35,696 nt of DNA from CAZHFW01 sp964531675 (GTDB lineage Bacteria; Planctomycetota; Phycisphaerae; Phycisphaerales; UBA1924): contig CAZHFW010000039.1 of NCBI GenBank assembly GCA_964531675.1, forward strand, positions 1 through 35,696, written 5' to 3'. The notes under the pieces were generated by a model. It did not search any database. It saw only the letters and a list, made by a program, of their open reading frames with translations, and was not told the origin of the DNA. This document shows positions 7,620 to 15,712 of this stretch, one piece after another; position 1 is the first letter of the stretch, and each line of letters begins with the position of its first letter. The position numbers and the translations under genes were made by a program.

Positions 7620-8611
7620 GCGCCGTATCGCACGCTGGCATCGCTCCCAAGGCCACGCCTTCCCAGGCGGCGCCGACCACCGCGGTGATCGAGCCATGCC
7701 GGGACGGTGCGCAGCTCCGTGCGTACATCGACACCTACTGGCGCAAGGGCCACGTGCTGGCCCGCGACGAGCGGATGTTTCGCTTCACGTACATGACGCC
7801 CTGGGTCGACCGGGCGCAGTTCCCGTCGGGGATCAGCGTGCTGGGGATTTATGAGAACGCGTCGCCAGGCTCGCGGATGCTCGGCTTCCTGGGAGCGATC
7901 GTCGCGAACTATCCAAGGCCCCGGAGCTTCTGGCTCGCCCTCTGGCACGTGCTCCCCGAGCTTAAGGGCGGGGGCGTGGGCGGCAAGCTTCTCTCCAAGA
8001 TGCAGGACCTGGCGCTGGGCGCGGACAACTCGGGTTGGATCGGGACGTTCGGCGCCGGGCCCGAGGCGCTGCCGGTGTATCTCAAGCGCGGGTACTGCGT
8101 GCGCGCGGGCCGTCGGTGGGTGTTCGACCCGGCGGGCGCGACGGGCGCGATGGCGCCGGCGCGGATGCCCTCGCTCCACGCGCATGAGGCGACCGCGCCC
8201 GCGACGTGGCTTGATTACCGATACAACCAGCATCCGACCTTCCGCTACGACGTGCGCTCGGGAGGCGTGTTCCGCACCGAGCAGAATCAGTGGGGCGTGG
8301 TCACGCATTGCTGCCGGCTCAACGAGTCCGGGCGGTGGTTTGATGACGTTGTGGAAGTGCACCAGCAGGGCGCCGCGCAGGCCAAGGCTGCGGGGAAGCC
8401 CTTCCTGATGGACGCGTGGTCCTTTGAAGCGCCGGGCGGTCCCGGGACCGACGGCATGGGCTCGGGAACGGGCTGGATGCTCGCGCCGGATGATCTTCCC
8501 AGCGTCTTCCACCCGCCCGAGGCGCGTGGAAACGTGATCTATGCGGTGGGGAGACCGTTTGTTCCGGGCTACATCCACAAGGGTGACTGCGATCAGGATC
8601 GCCCGAACTGA
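7616..8611 (+). CDS. GNAT-like acetyltransferase coupled to the deacetylase
   Basis: A 331-residue protein whose start overlaps the deacetylase stop by 4 bases. The segment ALWHVLPELKGGGVGGKLLSKMQDLA (about residues 101-126) fits the acetyl-CoA-binding strand-loop-helix of the GNAT fold (R/QxxGxG/A), and GTFGAGPEALPVYLKRGY fits the following strand and helix. The C-terminal half (from about 190) is a separate region without a motif I recognise. Together with its partner it could remodel acyl groups on a surface sugar: one enzyme removes an acetyl group, the other adds an acyl group. That pairing is inference. A GNAT of this type could also act on an amino sugar or a protein. Confidence 0.65.
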   Translation: MSAVSHAGIAPKATPSQAAPTTAVIEPCRDGAQLRAYIDTYWRKGHVLARDERMFRFTYMTPWVDRAQFPSGISVLGIYENASPGSRMLGFLGAIVANYPRPRSFWLALWHVLPELKGGGVGGKLLSKMQDLALGADNSGWIGTFGAGPEALPVYLKRGYCVRAGRRWVFDPAGATGAMAPARMPSLHAHEATAPATWLDYRYNQHPTFRYDVRSGGVFRTEQNQWGVVTHCCRLNESGRWFDDVVEVHQQGAAQAKAAGKPFLMDAWSFEAPGGPGTDGMGSGTGWMLAPDDLPSVFHPPEARGNVIYAVGRPFVPGYIHKGDCDQDRPN

Positions 8612-8642
8612 CCCCGCGGCGGCGCGTTCCTATCCTTGATCC

Positions 8643-8822
8643 ATGGAAGTCATGATCGCGGTGATCGTGCTGGTCCTCGCGGGCGGAATCCCGTTCACGC
8701 TCTGGTGGTGGCGCATCGCCGACCGCTGGGCGGACGCGGAACACAAGCGCTTCAAGGTGAAGGAAGACCCGCGCGAGCGCGTGGTGGTCAAGAGTGAACC
8801 GCTTGAGGCGGAGCGGAAGTAG
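8643..8822 (+). CDS. Small single-pass membrane protein
   Basis: A 59-residue open frame beginning MEVMIAVIVLVLAGGIPFT, a hydrophobic membrane segment, then LWWWRIADRWADAEHKRF and a charged cytosolic tail ending EAERK. It lies 31 bases after the acetyltransferase gene on the same strand. Codon use is like its neighbours. No clear ribosome site is seen before the ATG, so the gene is probable rather than certain. The function is unknown; the short membrane anchor with charged tail is typical of small accessory membrane proteins. Confidence 0.55.
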   Translation: MEVMIAVIVLVLAGGIPFTLWWWRIADRWADAEHKRFKVKEDPRERVVVKSEPLEAERK

Positions 8823-8914
8823 TTCGGCGGCAAGTTCTCAGGACTGCGCCGTTCAATGGAGATCCCGGTTTGCCCGAAGACGGTCAAACCGGGCGTGATC
8901 GCTCAGCATCCGCT

Positions 8915-8968
8915 CGCTTCTTCGCTTCTTCGCTTCTTCGCTTCTTCGCTTCTTCGCTTCTTCGCTTC
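8915..8968. repeat. Octamer tandem repeat (CGCTTCTT)
   Basis: Six perfect head-to-tail copies of CGCTTCTT (8915-8962) and a partial seventh (8963-8968) end three bases before the coaD stop codon (minus strand, 8972-8974). The array lies just downstream of coaD, in the gap between two convergent genes, and is not in a coding frame I accept. A short perfect repeat like this is prone to copy-number change by slippage. Confidence 0.9.
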
Positions 8969-8971
8969 CGC

Positions 8972-9544
8972 TCAGCCTTGCCCGAATCCTGACTTCAGGC
9001 GTTCGAGCACCGGGTGCTTCTGCGCCTTCTTCTGCTTGAGTCGATCGGCGACCAGCGGCGGCACCATGTTGGCCAGCGCGGTGTCCAGGTCCTGGCCCAT
9101 GGCGGTGATCTGGCGGATCAGGCTCGAGCTTGTGTACGCGAAGCTCGGGCCCGCGACGATGAACACCGTCTCGAGTCCCGCGACTTCGCGGTTGGTCAGC
9201 GCCTGCTGGACCTCGTATTGCAGGTCGGAGAGATTGCGCACGCCGCGGAGGAGCACCGTCGCCTGCTGCTCGCGCGCAAAGTCGACAGTCAGGCCCGCGA
9301 ACGCGTGCACGGAGACGCTCGCGCCGGCCTTCTCGCCCGCGGGTTCATCCCGGAGCATCTGCTCGACCAGGGCCTTGGTCATCTCCACGCGCTCGTCGGA
9401 GGAGAAGAGCGAGTCCTTCCCGGGGTTGCGACCCACCGCCACGATCAGGCGGTCAAAGAGCTTGCGTCCCCGGCGGATGACGTCCAGGTGCCCATAGGTG
9501 ATGGGGTCGAACGAACCTGGGTACAGCGCGACGTGCTGGGGCAT
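8972..9544 (-). CDS. coaD: Pantetheine-phosphate adenylyltransferase
   Basis: CoaD transfers AMP from ATP to 4'-phosphopantetheine, making dephospho-CoA, the fourth step of CoA synthesis in the cytosol. The 190-residue protein starts MPQHVALYPGSFDPITYGHLDVIRRG, with the nucleotidyltransferase motif (GSFDPxTxGH, catalytic His). It also has VAVGRNPGKDSLFS, LLRGVRNLSDLQYE and the ATP-site segment SFAYTSSSLIRQI. CoaD is usually about 160 residues; here there is an insert near residues 65-80 (RDEPAGEKAGAS) and a longer basic C-terminus (RLKQKKAQKHPVLERL). It follows the gene at 9578 after 33 bases, so both may form an operon. An octamer repeat array lies directly after its stop. Confidence 0.95.
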   Translation of the reverse strand: MPQHVALYPGSFDPITYGHLDVIRRGRKLFDRLIVAVGRNPGKDSLFSSDERVEMTKALVEQMLRDEPAGEKAGASVSVHAFAGLTVDFAREQQATVLLRGVRNLSDLQYEVQQALTNREVAGLETVFIVAGPSFAYTSSSLIRQITAMGQDLDTALANMVPPLVADRLKQKKAQKHPVLERLKSGFGQG

Positions 9545-9577
9545 CGGGAGATTGTATTGGGTCGGGCCCGCGGGGGC

Positions 9578-10108
9578 TCAGACGTCCGCCAGCGGCGGAA
9601 AGTCCGGGGGCGTGCTGTTGAACACGTTGAAGAGGCAGACCGTCCACGTCAAGCCAACGAGGGCGATCAGGGCGGTGATCGTGCGATCGTCCATCCCCGC
9701 AGCTCGGGCGCGGGCGACATCCTCATCGCTGGTGCGCCCGCGTTTGTCGAGCAGCGCCCGCGCGAATGACACCAAGGGCTCCAGCTCCGCCCGGACCTGC
9801 GAGCCCCTCCGGATGCTGGTGATCTGCTCGTTGGACAAGCCCAGCGATTTGGCGTCGTGCCCCGCGTGGGCCAGGTCGTAGACCGAGCCGGCGTGCTGGG
9901 AAACCACCAGCCTGACCGCGACGCGTTGCACGGGACTCAACGTGCTGTCGTGCAAGGCGTGCTGGGCGCTGGTGATCGCGCGCAGCGCCGCGGTTGAGGC
10001 GGCCAGGGCCTTGGCGACGTTGAAGTGCTGGCCTTGCAGCGGCCCCGCGAAGAGGGCGGCCAGCTCGGCGTCGGCCTGCGTGGGCTCGATGGGGCAGATT
10101 CGGGCCAT
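9578..10108 (-). CDS. Carboxymuconolactone decarboxylase-like protein
   Basis: A 176-residue all-helical protein of the carboxymuconolactone decarboxylase (CMD)/AhpD superfamily. The recognisable stretch is RVAVRLVVSQHAGSVYDLAHAGHDAKSLGLSNEQITSI, where the family has a Tyr-acidic-x-x-His motif followed by GLSxEEI. The redox CxxC of AhpD is absent, so it is more like the non-redox CMD branch. The C-terminus holds a hydrophobic helix (ALIALVGLTWTVCLFNVF). Its substrate is unknown. It stands upstream of coaD on the same strand, with no obvious functional link. The start ATG at 10108 is the only good one. Confidence 0.7.
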   Translation of the reverse strand: MARICPIEPTQADAELAALFAGPLQGQHFNVAKALAASTAALRAITSAQHALHDSTLSPVQRVAVRLVVSQHAGSVYDLAHAGHDAKSLGLSNEQITSIRRGSQVRAELEPLVSFARALLDKRGRTSDEDVARARAAGMDDRTITALIALVGLTWTVCLFNVFNSTPPDFPPLADV

Positions 10109-10133
10109 ACAGGTTCGAGCGTATCAGGGCGGG

Positions 10134-10164
10134 AAAGAAAAAGGCCCCGCGTGAGCGGGGCCTT
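10134..10164 (-). terminator. Strong intrinsic terminator
   Basis: On the minus strand AAGGCCCCGC, loop TCAC, GCGGGGCCTT (10164-10141) is followed by TTTCTTTCCC. The perfect 10-bp stem with T-rich tail lies 17 bases after the stop of the gene at 10182-12533 and should end its transcript before the gene at 9578-10108. Confidence 0.9.
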
Positions 10165-10181
10165 GGTGGGCGTGACTTCGA

Positions 10182-12533
10182 TCAGTTGTTGGGAGGAACG
10201 TTGGCGAACTCGGACTTCTTCTCCGCGGGGACCACGCCTCCGGGGCCGACCGGTCCGACGAAGTTCGGATCGGGCTTGGCCGGGACGGGCGCCCAACCCT
10301 TGACCTGCGGAGCGTTGGCCAGCTGCGGGCCACTGGGCGCCGAGGAGGGGCTGAGGACGCGGGGCGGGAGCGACTTCACGGTGCCGTAGGGCGAAGAGAT
10401 GCGGTTGACCAGGGTGCTGCGACGACGTTCGATGCGCAGGGCCTGGAGTTCGCGAGCGCTCAGGTTGACGCGAGCGGGGCGGACGGAGACCTTGGGACCG
10501 ACCGGGGTGCCCGAGGCCTTGAGGGCCTTGGAGCCGCCCGCGACCACGGGGGGCTTGGGCGCGACGATGCCGTCACCGCCGCCACCACCACCACCGCCGC
10601 CCGAGCCGGAACCGCCCGAGCCGCCGGAGCCATCGCCGCCGCCGGAGCCCGAGCCGGAGCCCGAGCCACCGCCGCCGCCGTTGTCACCGCCGCCGGAGCC
10701 GCCGCCGCCACCACCACCACCACCGCCCGTGCCGCCGTTGTTCTGCGCGGGGCGCATGTCAACGGGGAGGGAGGTGTACCGGGTGTCGGCAGCCTGAACC
10801 ATGTTGACGGGATTGACGCTCCAGGACATGCAGGGGACAAAGCCGAGATCGGCGATGCGCTGCATGTCGTTGACGACGTCCTGCTCGGTGGGCTCGTAGT
10901 TGAAGAAGCGCTTGTGCGCGACGTAGCGGAAGCCGGCCCAGGACTCCTGTCCGGGGTTCAGGAAGTCCGCGAGGTAGTGGGGGGACTTGAGGCCCAGGAT
11001 GTCATCCATCGTGGCGGGGCGCTTGTCCTCGACCCATGCCGCGGTGAACGTCGGGGCCATGTTGTGCAGGATGTCGCAGGCGTCAGGCTCGGTGATGAAG
11101 CGGACGCCCGGGTGGCGCTTCTGCATGTAGTTGAGCCAGGGGGCGAGCTTCCAGATGGGGGTGTAGGCGCAGGAGAAGGTGTCGAGGCCGAGCTCGGTGG
11201 CGCCGGACTGGACCGCAGCGTCAAGCTCCTTGAGCTGGAGTTCGACGTGGTGGGCGTTGTCCGGGTCGAAGAGCTCCATGGTGTCCGGTTCCCAGTTCTC
11301 GGCGACCAGGGCGGTGTTGCCCCACCACAGACCGAGCTGGCGGCCGCCGCCGGAGACGGCGCGGAAGCCCAGGGTCGGGTCGAAGGCGGTGAGGAATTCG
11401 TTGGTGGTACGGAAGCGGGAAGCGATGATGCTGGGCCAGTTGTACTGGCGGGCACGGTCGTACACGCCGGTGGGGGCCCAGATCATCATGCGGGGCCAGT
11501 TGGAGTACTTGTTGTTGAGGTCGCGGACGAGCTTGCCGTAGCCGTTGAGGTCCGCGCGGTACGCCGAGCAGAAGCCCGAGGGGTTGTTGGAGGTGATCAG
11601 GCCCACATCAGCGATGGCCAGGCCGAGGACGGGATTGGGGTTGCGCTCGTACTTGACGGCGCCGTAGGTGGCCTGGAAGAAATCGCGGTAGGGCTTGAGC
11701 GTGCGGAGGTAGTCGTTCTTGCGCTCCTCGGCGGTGAGGCGGTCGGTGCGGGAGACGCGCAGCGACATGACGTACGTGCGGGTCTCGCCCGGGTTGATGA
11801 TCGCCTCGTTGGCCAGACGCGCGTAGCTGGTCTCGTCGCCGCAGTTGCTCAGGCGGAAGTCGACGTACCAGCCGCGGCCGCCCTCGCCCCCGAGATAGAT
11901 GTTGCCCGGGGAGGCGACGCCGACGCGCACGTCGTGCTGGTAGCTCAGGATCGGGTACTGCATCGAGAGCGACACGGTGTACTTGTCACCCTGCAGCACC
12001 ATCGAGGGGGAGTAGAAGTCGGCCGGGTACATGAACGCCTGGCCGATGAACGCATCGGCGTTGGCCTGCACCGGCGTCGGGATCCGCGACTGGCTGAGCC
12101 AGGAGATGTTCTGCCCGATGGTGATGATGCCCACGCCGACCGCCTTGAGCGGCATCGGCGCGCTGGTGGTGTTCGTGAACGTGTAGCGGATGTCGCAGCC
12201 GGTGGGCTGGGACTGGAACTCCACCGTGGGCGTGATGCGTCCGGTGGTGAACGGCCCGGTGATCGGAATCCCGCGGGGCATCACGATGGGCGAGTTGTCC
12301 GCCGAGTCCCGGATCTCGATCTGACCGTTCTCGTACTTGGCGTTCACCAGGCGGGCGTCGGTCTCCAGAGGCGGGAGCGACACGCTCGTCGCGTACGCCT
12401 GAGGCCCGAAGACCTGCGTCGCAGCGATGCCCTGGTTGGCGTTCCCGGCCAAGGCGCACCCGCACAAGAAGACCAGCGACGTCAACGACGCGGCCGCTGG
12501 CCGGAAGAGGGTCACGGTGCGTTCAGCGTTCAT
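10182..12533 (-). CDS. Large exported protein with TIM-barrel-like centre and Gly-rich segment
   Basis: A 783-residue exported protein, probably a lipoprotein: the N-terminus has a basic start, a hydrophobic stretch and LVFLCGCALAG, in which Cys could be the lipidated residue. Residues of about 35-270 look beta-rich. The middle (about 280-600) has the alternating pattern of a glycosidase-type barrel, with acidic and Trp-rich strand ends such as GLWWGNTALVAENWEPDTMELFDP, ELGLDTFSCAYTP and GVRFITEPDA; I cannot assign a known family. A Gly/Ser/Asp-rich segment of about 55 residues follows, then a basic Pro-rich tail (RARVNLSARELQALRIERRRS). The ATG at 12533 has GGAG 8 bases upstream, so it is preferred over GTG 12542. 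A strong terminator follows. It may be a surface glycan hydrolase, but that is a guess. Confidence 0.7.
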   Translation of the reverse strand: MNAERTVTLFRPAAASLTSLVFLCGCALAGNANQGIAATQVFGPQAYATSVSLPPLETDARLVNAKYENGQIEIRDSADNSPIVMPRGIPITGPFTTGRITPTVEFQSQPTGCDIRYTFTNTTSAPMPLKAVGVGIITIGQNISWLSQSRIPTPVQANADAFIGQAFMYPADFYSPSMVLQGDKYTVSLSMQYPILSYQHDVRVGVASPGNIYLGGEGGRGWYVDFRLSNCGDETSYARLANEAIINPGETRTYVMSLRVSRTDRLTAEERKNDYLRTLKPYRDFFQATYGAVKYERNPNPVLGLAIADVGLITSNNPSGFCSAYRADLNGYGKLVRDLNNKYSNWPRMMIWAPTGVYDRARQYNWPSIIASRFRTTNEFLTAFDPTLGFRAVSGGGRQLGLWWGNTALVAENWEPDTMELFDPDNAHHVELQLKELDAAVQSGATELGLDTFSCAYTPIWKLAPWLNYMQKRHPGVRFITEPDACDILHNMAPTFTAAWVEDKRPATMDDILGLKSPHYLADFLNPGQESWAGFRYVAHKRFFNYEPTEQDVVNDMQRIADLGFVPCMSWSVNPVNMVQAADTRYTSLPVDMRPAQNNGGTGGGGGGGGGGSGGGDNGGGGGSGSGSGSGGGDGSGGSGGSGSGGGGGGGGGDGIVAPKPPVVAGGSKALKASGTPVGPKVSVRPARVNLSARELQALRIERRRSTLVNRISSPYGTVKSLPPRVLSPSSAPSGPQLANAPQVKGWAPVPAKPDPNFVGPVGPGGVVPAEKKSEFANVPPNN
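10570..10740. repeat. Glycine-rich coding repeat
   Basis: Low-complexity DNA (runs of CCACCACC and CCGCCGCC on the plus strand) inside the exported protein gene. It encodes blocks of Gly broken by Ser, Asp, Asn and Thr, for example GSGSGSGSGGGDGSGG. It probably makes a flexible spacer between the barrel-like part and the C-terminal tail. Such DNA can change length by slippage. Confidence 0.8.
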
Positions 12534-12785
12534 GGGAATCACTCCAACAGTAGCGACACGAGCGAGAATGGGTTCGAGAGTCGGAAGGCGCGTGTCTGCG
12601 GTTGGAGGGACATCTGGGCATCGACCAAGGAGGGGATCGACTTGTGAAGCCGGGGGGGACAGGCCCCCTGGCGAGACTGCACAGGCCGCAGGCTTCCGCG
12701 CCCGAGGCTCCGAGAACCGCCAGACATCCCACGGAAGGCGGATCCCAGAGGCCCCCCTTTGTGGTCATCGGTTAAACTCCCCCGC

Positions 12786-13838
12786 ATGTCCACTTCGTCC
12801 GAGATCCCCTACGGCGAGGAGGTTCCCGCCGCGCCGGCGCCGCGGAGCCGGAAGCGTTTGGTGCTCAGCTGGGCCGCCGCGGCGCTCGTCGTAATCCTGT
12901 GCGGCGCGTGGATGCTCTCGGACCTGTCCTGGAGCATCGACCTTCTCGGGTCATTCGCGCCGCATCTGGCTTGGCTCGGTGTGATGGTCGCGGCGTTGCT
13001 GCTGGTCATGAAGGCCAGGCTCCCCGCGGGTTTGGCCCTGGTTGGGGCGCTGCTCGGCTTTCTGTCGACCGGCGTGGTGCGGGCCGATCGGATCGACGCC
13101 CCCGGGCGGGAGCGTGTGATCCGCGTGCTGCAGTTCAACGCTGCGACCGAGAACGGCCGTGCGCAGGAGGCCTTCGACCTCATCATGTCCTCGGACGCGG
13201 ATGTCGTGGCGCTCACCGAGCCCCCGATGGGCCTGCTGGAGTTGATCCGCGCCAGGGCGGGCAGCACGTACAAGTGGACGGACTTCCCCGCCAACGCGGG
13301 TCCGGGCTGGCGTCTGACGCTCTCGCGCTGGCCGATCGAGAAGATCGAAGGCGTTTCGGATCCGACGTTCTCCAAGCTCGGGTTCTGGGTCGTGAAGATC
13401 AAGCGCCCCGCGGGAGAGTTCGTGTTCATCCAGGCACATCCGGACTCGCCGCGCACGTACGCCCGCTGGGCGGGCGGGCGTGACGCCTTGGAAGAGCTGG
13501 CCAAAGTCGTGGACGTGTCGGTCCGCCCGCTGCAGGTGCCGGTGATCATGGCTGCGGATCTGAACAGCCCGCCCTCAGGCCTTCGCGGGCGCTTGATGAA
13601 TGAGCGCTTCGGCTTCGAGCGCGCCAAGCCTCGTCTCAAGTTCGCCGGCACGTTCCCGTCGTGGCTTCCCAATCCGCTTCGCCTCGCGATTGACGATGTT
13701 TTCATCCAGTCTGCGGTCGGCGTGAGTTCCTGGGAGACGCTGGGCCCGGCCGGTTCGGACCACATGGCGGTCCGCGTGGACGTGGTCGTGCGGGATCTGC
13801 CTCCCGCGTCACCCAGCGCCGGATCCGAGGGCCGATAG
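12786..13838 (+). CDS. Membrane-anchored endonuclease/exonuclease/phosphatase-fold protein
   Basis: A 350-residue protein. After a Pro/Ala-rich cytosolic start come three hydrophobic segments (about 24-105: LVLSWAAAALVVILCGAWML, LAWLGVMVAALLLVM, GLALVGALLGFLSTGVV), then an extracytosolic EEP domain. Motifs: RVLQFNAATENG, DADVVALTEPP (metal Glu), FIQAHPDSP, VPVIMAADLNSPPSG (Asp/Asn pair), AIDDVFIQS and GSDHMAVRVDV (catalytic Asp-His). All expected catalytic residues of the family are present. Proteins with membrane segments before an EEP domain are common in bacteria; they act outside the membrane on phosphoester substrates that are mostly unknown. ATG 12786 is preferred over GTG 12759. The upstream gap to the divergent gene is 252 bases. 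Confidence 0.85.
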   Translation: MSTSSEIPYGEEVPAAPAPRSRKRLVLSWAAAALVVILCGAWMLSDLSWSIDLLGSFAPHLAWLGVMVAALLLVMKARLPAGLALVGALLGFLSTGVVRADRIDAPGRERVIRVLQFNAATENGRAQEAFDLIMSSDADVVALTEPPMGLLELIRARAGSTYKWTDFPANAGPGWRLTLSRWPIEKIEGVSDPTFSKLGFWVVKIKRPAGEFVFIQAHPDSPRTYARWAGGRDALEELAKVVDVSVRPLQVPVIMAADLNSPPSGLRGRLMNERFGFERAKPRLKFAGTFPSWLPNPLRLAIDDVFIQSAVGVSSWETLGPAGSDHMAVRVDVVVRDLPPASPSAGSEGR

Positions 13839-13901
13839 CCCGGGTCAGGCCGCTCGTACCGAACGCCGGATGATGAAATCCCCTTGGTCGGACCGGAAGG
13901 C

Positions 13902-13929
13902 TTGACTCCGGACTGCCCTGAAGTAGCTT
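13902..13929 (+). promoter_or_regulatory. Possible promoter before the LuxR-type gene
   Basis: TTGACT (13902-13907) and TAGCTT (13924-13929) are separated by 16 bases, 39 bases before the ATG at 13969. The -35 is good, the -10 weak. A direct repeat AGATCCTGGG (13932-13941 and 13945-13954) lies just downstream and could be a regulator site. Confidence 0.3.
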
Positions 13930-13968
13930 GGAGATCCTGGGAGAAGATCCTGGGGGCAGGAGCGCCGG

Positions 13969-15024
13969 ATGCTGGACGCGGCACGTCTCAACCGACTGAC
14001 CGATTGGGCGATTGCGTTCCATGCGGCCCGCGACTACGAGTCGCTCGCCAAGGACGCGGTCCGCGCGGTCGTGGATCTGGTCCCGTGCGATGCGCCGCTG
14101 TGCTCGCTGGCCCCGCGCATGCCCGGCGTCGCCAGGTTGCTCGCTTCCGAGGCAGATCGCGACTGGGATCGTCTTTCCGAAGTCGCGCTCCAGCACTCGT
14201 CCGAAGACCCGGTGTACACCGCGCGGCTCAGGCTGACGCATCGGCACGCGGGCTCGGTGCAGGACTTCATGTCCACGTCCGAGTTCGAGCAGACCAACGC
14301 GTACAACCAGGTCTGGCGCCCCCTCGGGGCCCGCCGCCTGCTCGCGTCGTACAACCCGGGGCGGCTTGGTTTCCGTATTGCTGCGGTGCGCGGCTCGTCG
14401 GTTGACTTTGACGCGGCCGAGACGATGCTGCTCAACGCGATCGCCAGGCATGTCGATGCGGCAACACTCGGGCTGGTCCGCCGCAATGGCGGGAAGCTCC
14501 CGACCAGGCAGGGCCCGATCGCGATCCAGACGTGCTCCTGGCTCGTGTGCGACCGCTCCGGCGCGATCCTCCGCTTTGATGAGGGCGCCGCGGATCACTA
14601 TCGGGTCTGTCTGGGGCCCGCAGCCCTCATGGATCGCGTCCCGCTCATGTGGGTGCGCGAGTACGAGTCGCGTCTGGCGGGAAGACCCGGCACGCCGCAG
14701 AAGCACGAGCGCAGCGGGCGGTCGGTGACCGCGTACATCGCGCCCATCCGTGGAAGCGACGGCGAGTTCAGCGTCTTCTTCGTCGAAGAGCCCGCGAGCG
14801 TCGATCCGACGCAGCGGCTCATGGCCCTGGGCCTGAGCCGTCGCGAGGCGGAGGTGCTGCGCTGGATCTCCGAGGGGAAGACCAACCCCGAGATCGGCAT
14901 CATTCTGGGGATCAGCGAGCTGACCGCCAAGAAGCACGTGGAGAATGTGCTGCGCAAGCTCGGCGTGCCGACGCGCACGCTCGCAGCCGCCCGTGCGGTG
15001 GAGCTGTTGCGCTCCGCCTCTTGA
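13969..15024 (+). CDS. LuxR-type transcriptional regulator with GAF-like sensor part
   Basis: A 351-residue regulator. The last 65 residues form a LuxR/GerE DNA-binding domain: LSRREAEVLRWISEGKTNPEIGIILGISELTAKKHVENVLRKLGV, with the helix-turn-helix in the usual place. The first 280 residues resemble a GAF-like sensor fold (LARDYESLAKDAV..., RRLLASYNPGRLGFRIAAVRG) and carry no receiver domain, so it probably senses a ligand rather than a kinase signal. The ATG has a GGAG about 7 bases before it. It stands alone: the gene before it ends 130 bases upstream, and the next gene is convergent and only 2 bases away, so its targets cannot be read from context. Confidence 0.85.
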   Translation: MLDAARLNRLTDWAIAFHAARDYESLAKDAVRAVVDLVPCDAPLCSLAPRMPGVARLLASEADRDWDRLSEVALQHSSEDPVYTARLRLTHRHAGSVQDFMSTSEFEQTNAYNQVWRPLGARRLLASYNPGRLGFRIAAVRGSSVDFDAAETMLLNAIARHVDAATLGLVRRNGGKLPTRQGPIAIQTCSWLVCDRSGAILRFDEGAADHYRVCLGPAALMDRVPLMWVREYESRLAGRPGTPQKHERSGRSVTAYIAPIRGSDGEFSVFFVEEPASVDPTQRLMALGLSRREAEVLRWISEGKTNPEIGIILGISELTAKKHVENVLRKLGVPTRTLAAARAVELLRSAS

Positions 15025-15026
15025 AG

Positions 15027-15674
15027 TCAGGCTCGGGGCGCCTGGTCCAGAAGCTGTAGACGTCCCACGATCGTGCGTTGTCCGAGGATCGCACCCGGCG
15101 CAACCACCGCGTTGGCGCCGAGTCTGGAGTGATCACCCACCAGGGCTCCGAACTTGTCGACGCCGGTGTCGAGGACCGTGCCGGGCGGACCGAAGATCGC
15201 GGCCAAGGCCGGGTCGTCCGGCACGACGATGCGGATGCGCTTGTCAGCCTTCTCGTTGCGATAGTTGGCGATCATCGCGCCGGCCTCGATGTTGACGTCA
15301 GCGCCGAGGATGGAATCGCCCACGAAGTTCAGGTGCGCGAGCTTGCTCCCCCGGAGCATCACCGAGGTCTTGAGCTCACAGCTCGGCCCGATGATCACGT
15401 GTTCATCGAGCAGGATACCGCCCCGGAGCAGCGCGGTTGAGGCGATGAAGCAGTGCGGTCCGATGATCGCGGGCCCCTTGATGGAGGCTCCGGGCTCGAT
15501 GTTCGCGGAGACATGACGGGCCAGCGCACCCTCGCAGATGTACTCGGGACCGAGCATCGGGATCGCAGCTTCAACCAGCGCGGGGAGCGTTGACGTGATT
15601 GCCCAAGGCGTAAGGCCCTGTGGGAGCGCCACGCGGAGGTTGGAAATGCCAGGGACGATCGACGCCCAGTTCAT
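15027..15674 (-). CDS. Left-handed beta-helix (hexapeptide) acyltransferase-like protein
   Basis: A 215-residue protein made largely of hexapeptide repeats (IGPHCFIAST, LLDEHVIIGPSCEL, LGADVNIEAGAMIANY, LGANAVVAPGAILG). The stretch GSKLAHLNFVGDSILGADVNIEAGAMIANYRN closely follows the acetyltransferase half of GlmU, including the active His-Leu pair and the ANY motif. The GlmU pyrophosphorylase half is missing, so it is probably a sugar-nucleotide acyltransferase or an unlinked GlmU-like domain rather than GlmU. These enzymes work as trimers. ATG 15674 is preferred; the longer frame to 15806 overlaps the neighbouring dockerin gene. Its stop is 2 bases from that of the LuxR gene. Confidence 0.8.
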   Translation of the reverse strand: MNWASIVPGISNLRVALPQGLTPWAITSTLPALVEAAIPMLGPEYICEGALARHVSANIEPGASIKGPAIIGPHCFIASTALLRGGILLDEHVIIGPSCELKTSVMLRGSKLAHLNFVGDSILGADVNIEAGAMIANYRNEKADKRIRIVVPDDPALAAIFGPPGTVLDTGVDKFGALVGDHSRLGANAVVAPGAILGQRTIVGRLQLLDQAPRA

Positions 15675-15712
15675 ATCCGGAGCGTAACGGCCCGGGCTTG
15701 GGAGCGTCGGGC

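Noticed and set aside
6243..7697. Extension of the PEP-CTERM frame upstream to 7697
   Set aside because: The signal peptide begins at 6242 with a good ribosome site; the upstream part is antisense to the deacetylase gene.
8915..8968. CRISPR-like array
   Set aside because: The units are contiguous octamers with no spacers.
9578..10108. Degenerate AhpD that lost its CxxC
   Set aside because: The non-redox branch of the carboxymuconolactone decarboxylase family naturally lacks these Cys, and its Tyr-acidic-His pattern is kept, so no decay is implied.
10914..12647. 577-codon open frame on the plus strand
   Set aside because: It is antisense to the exported protein gene, has the Val/Gly/Arg/Glu-rich composition of GC-rich shadow frames and shows no motif.
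13932..13954. Direct repeat AGATCCTGGG as a mobile element footprint
   Set aside because: Two short copies 3 bases apart with nothing between them; at most a regulator site.
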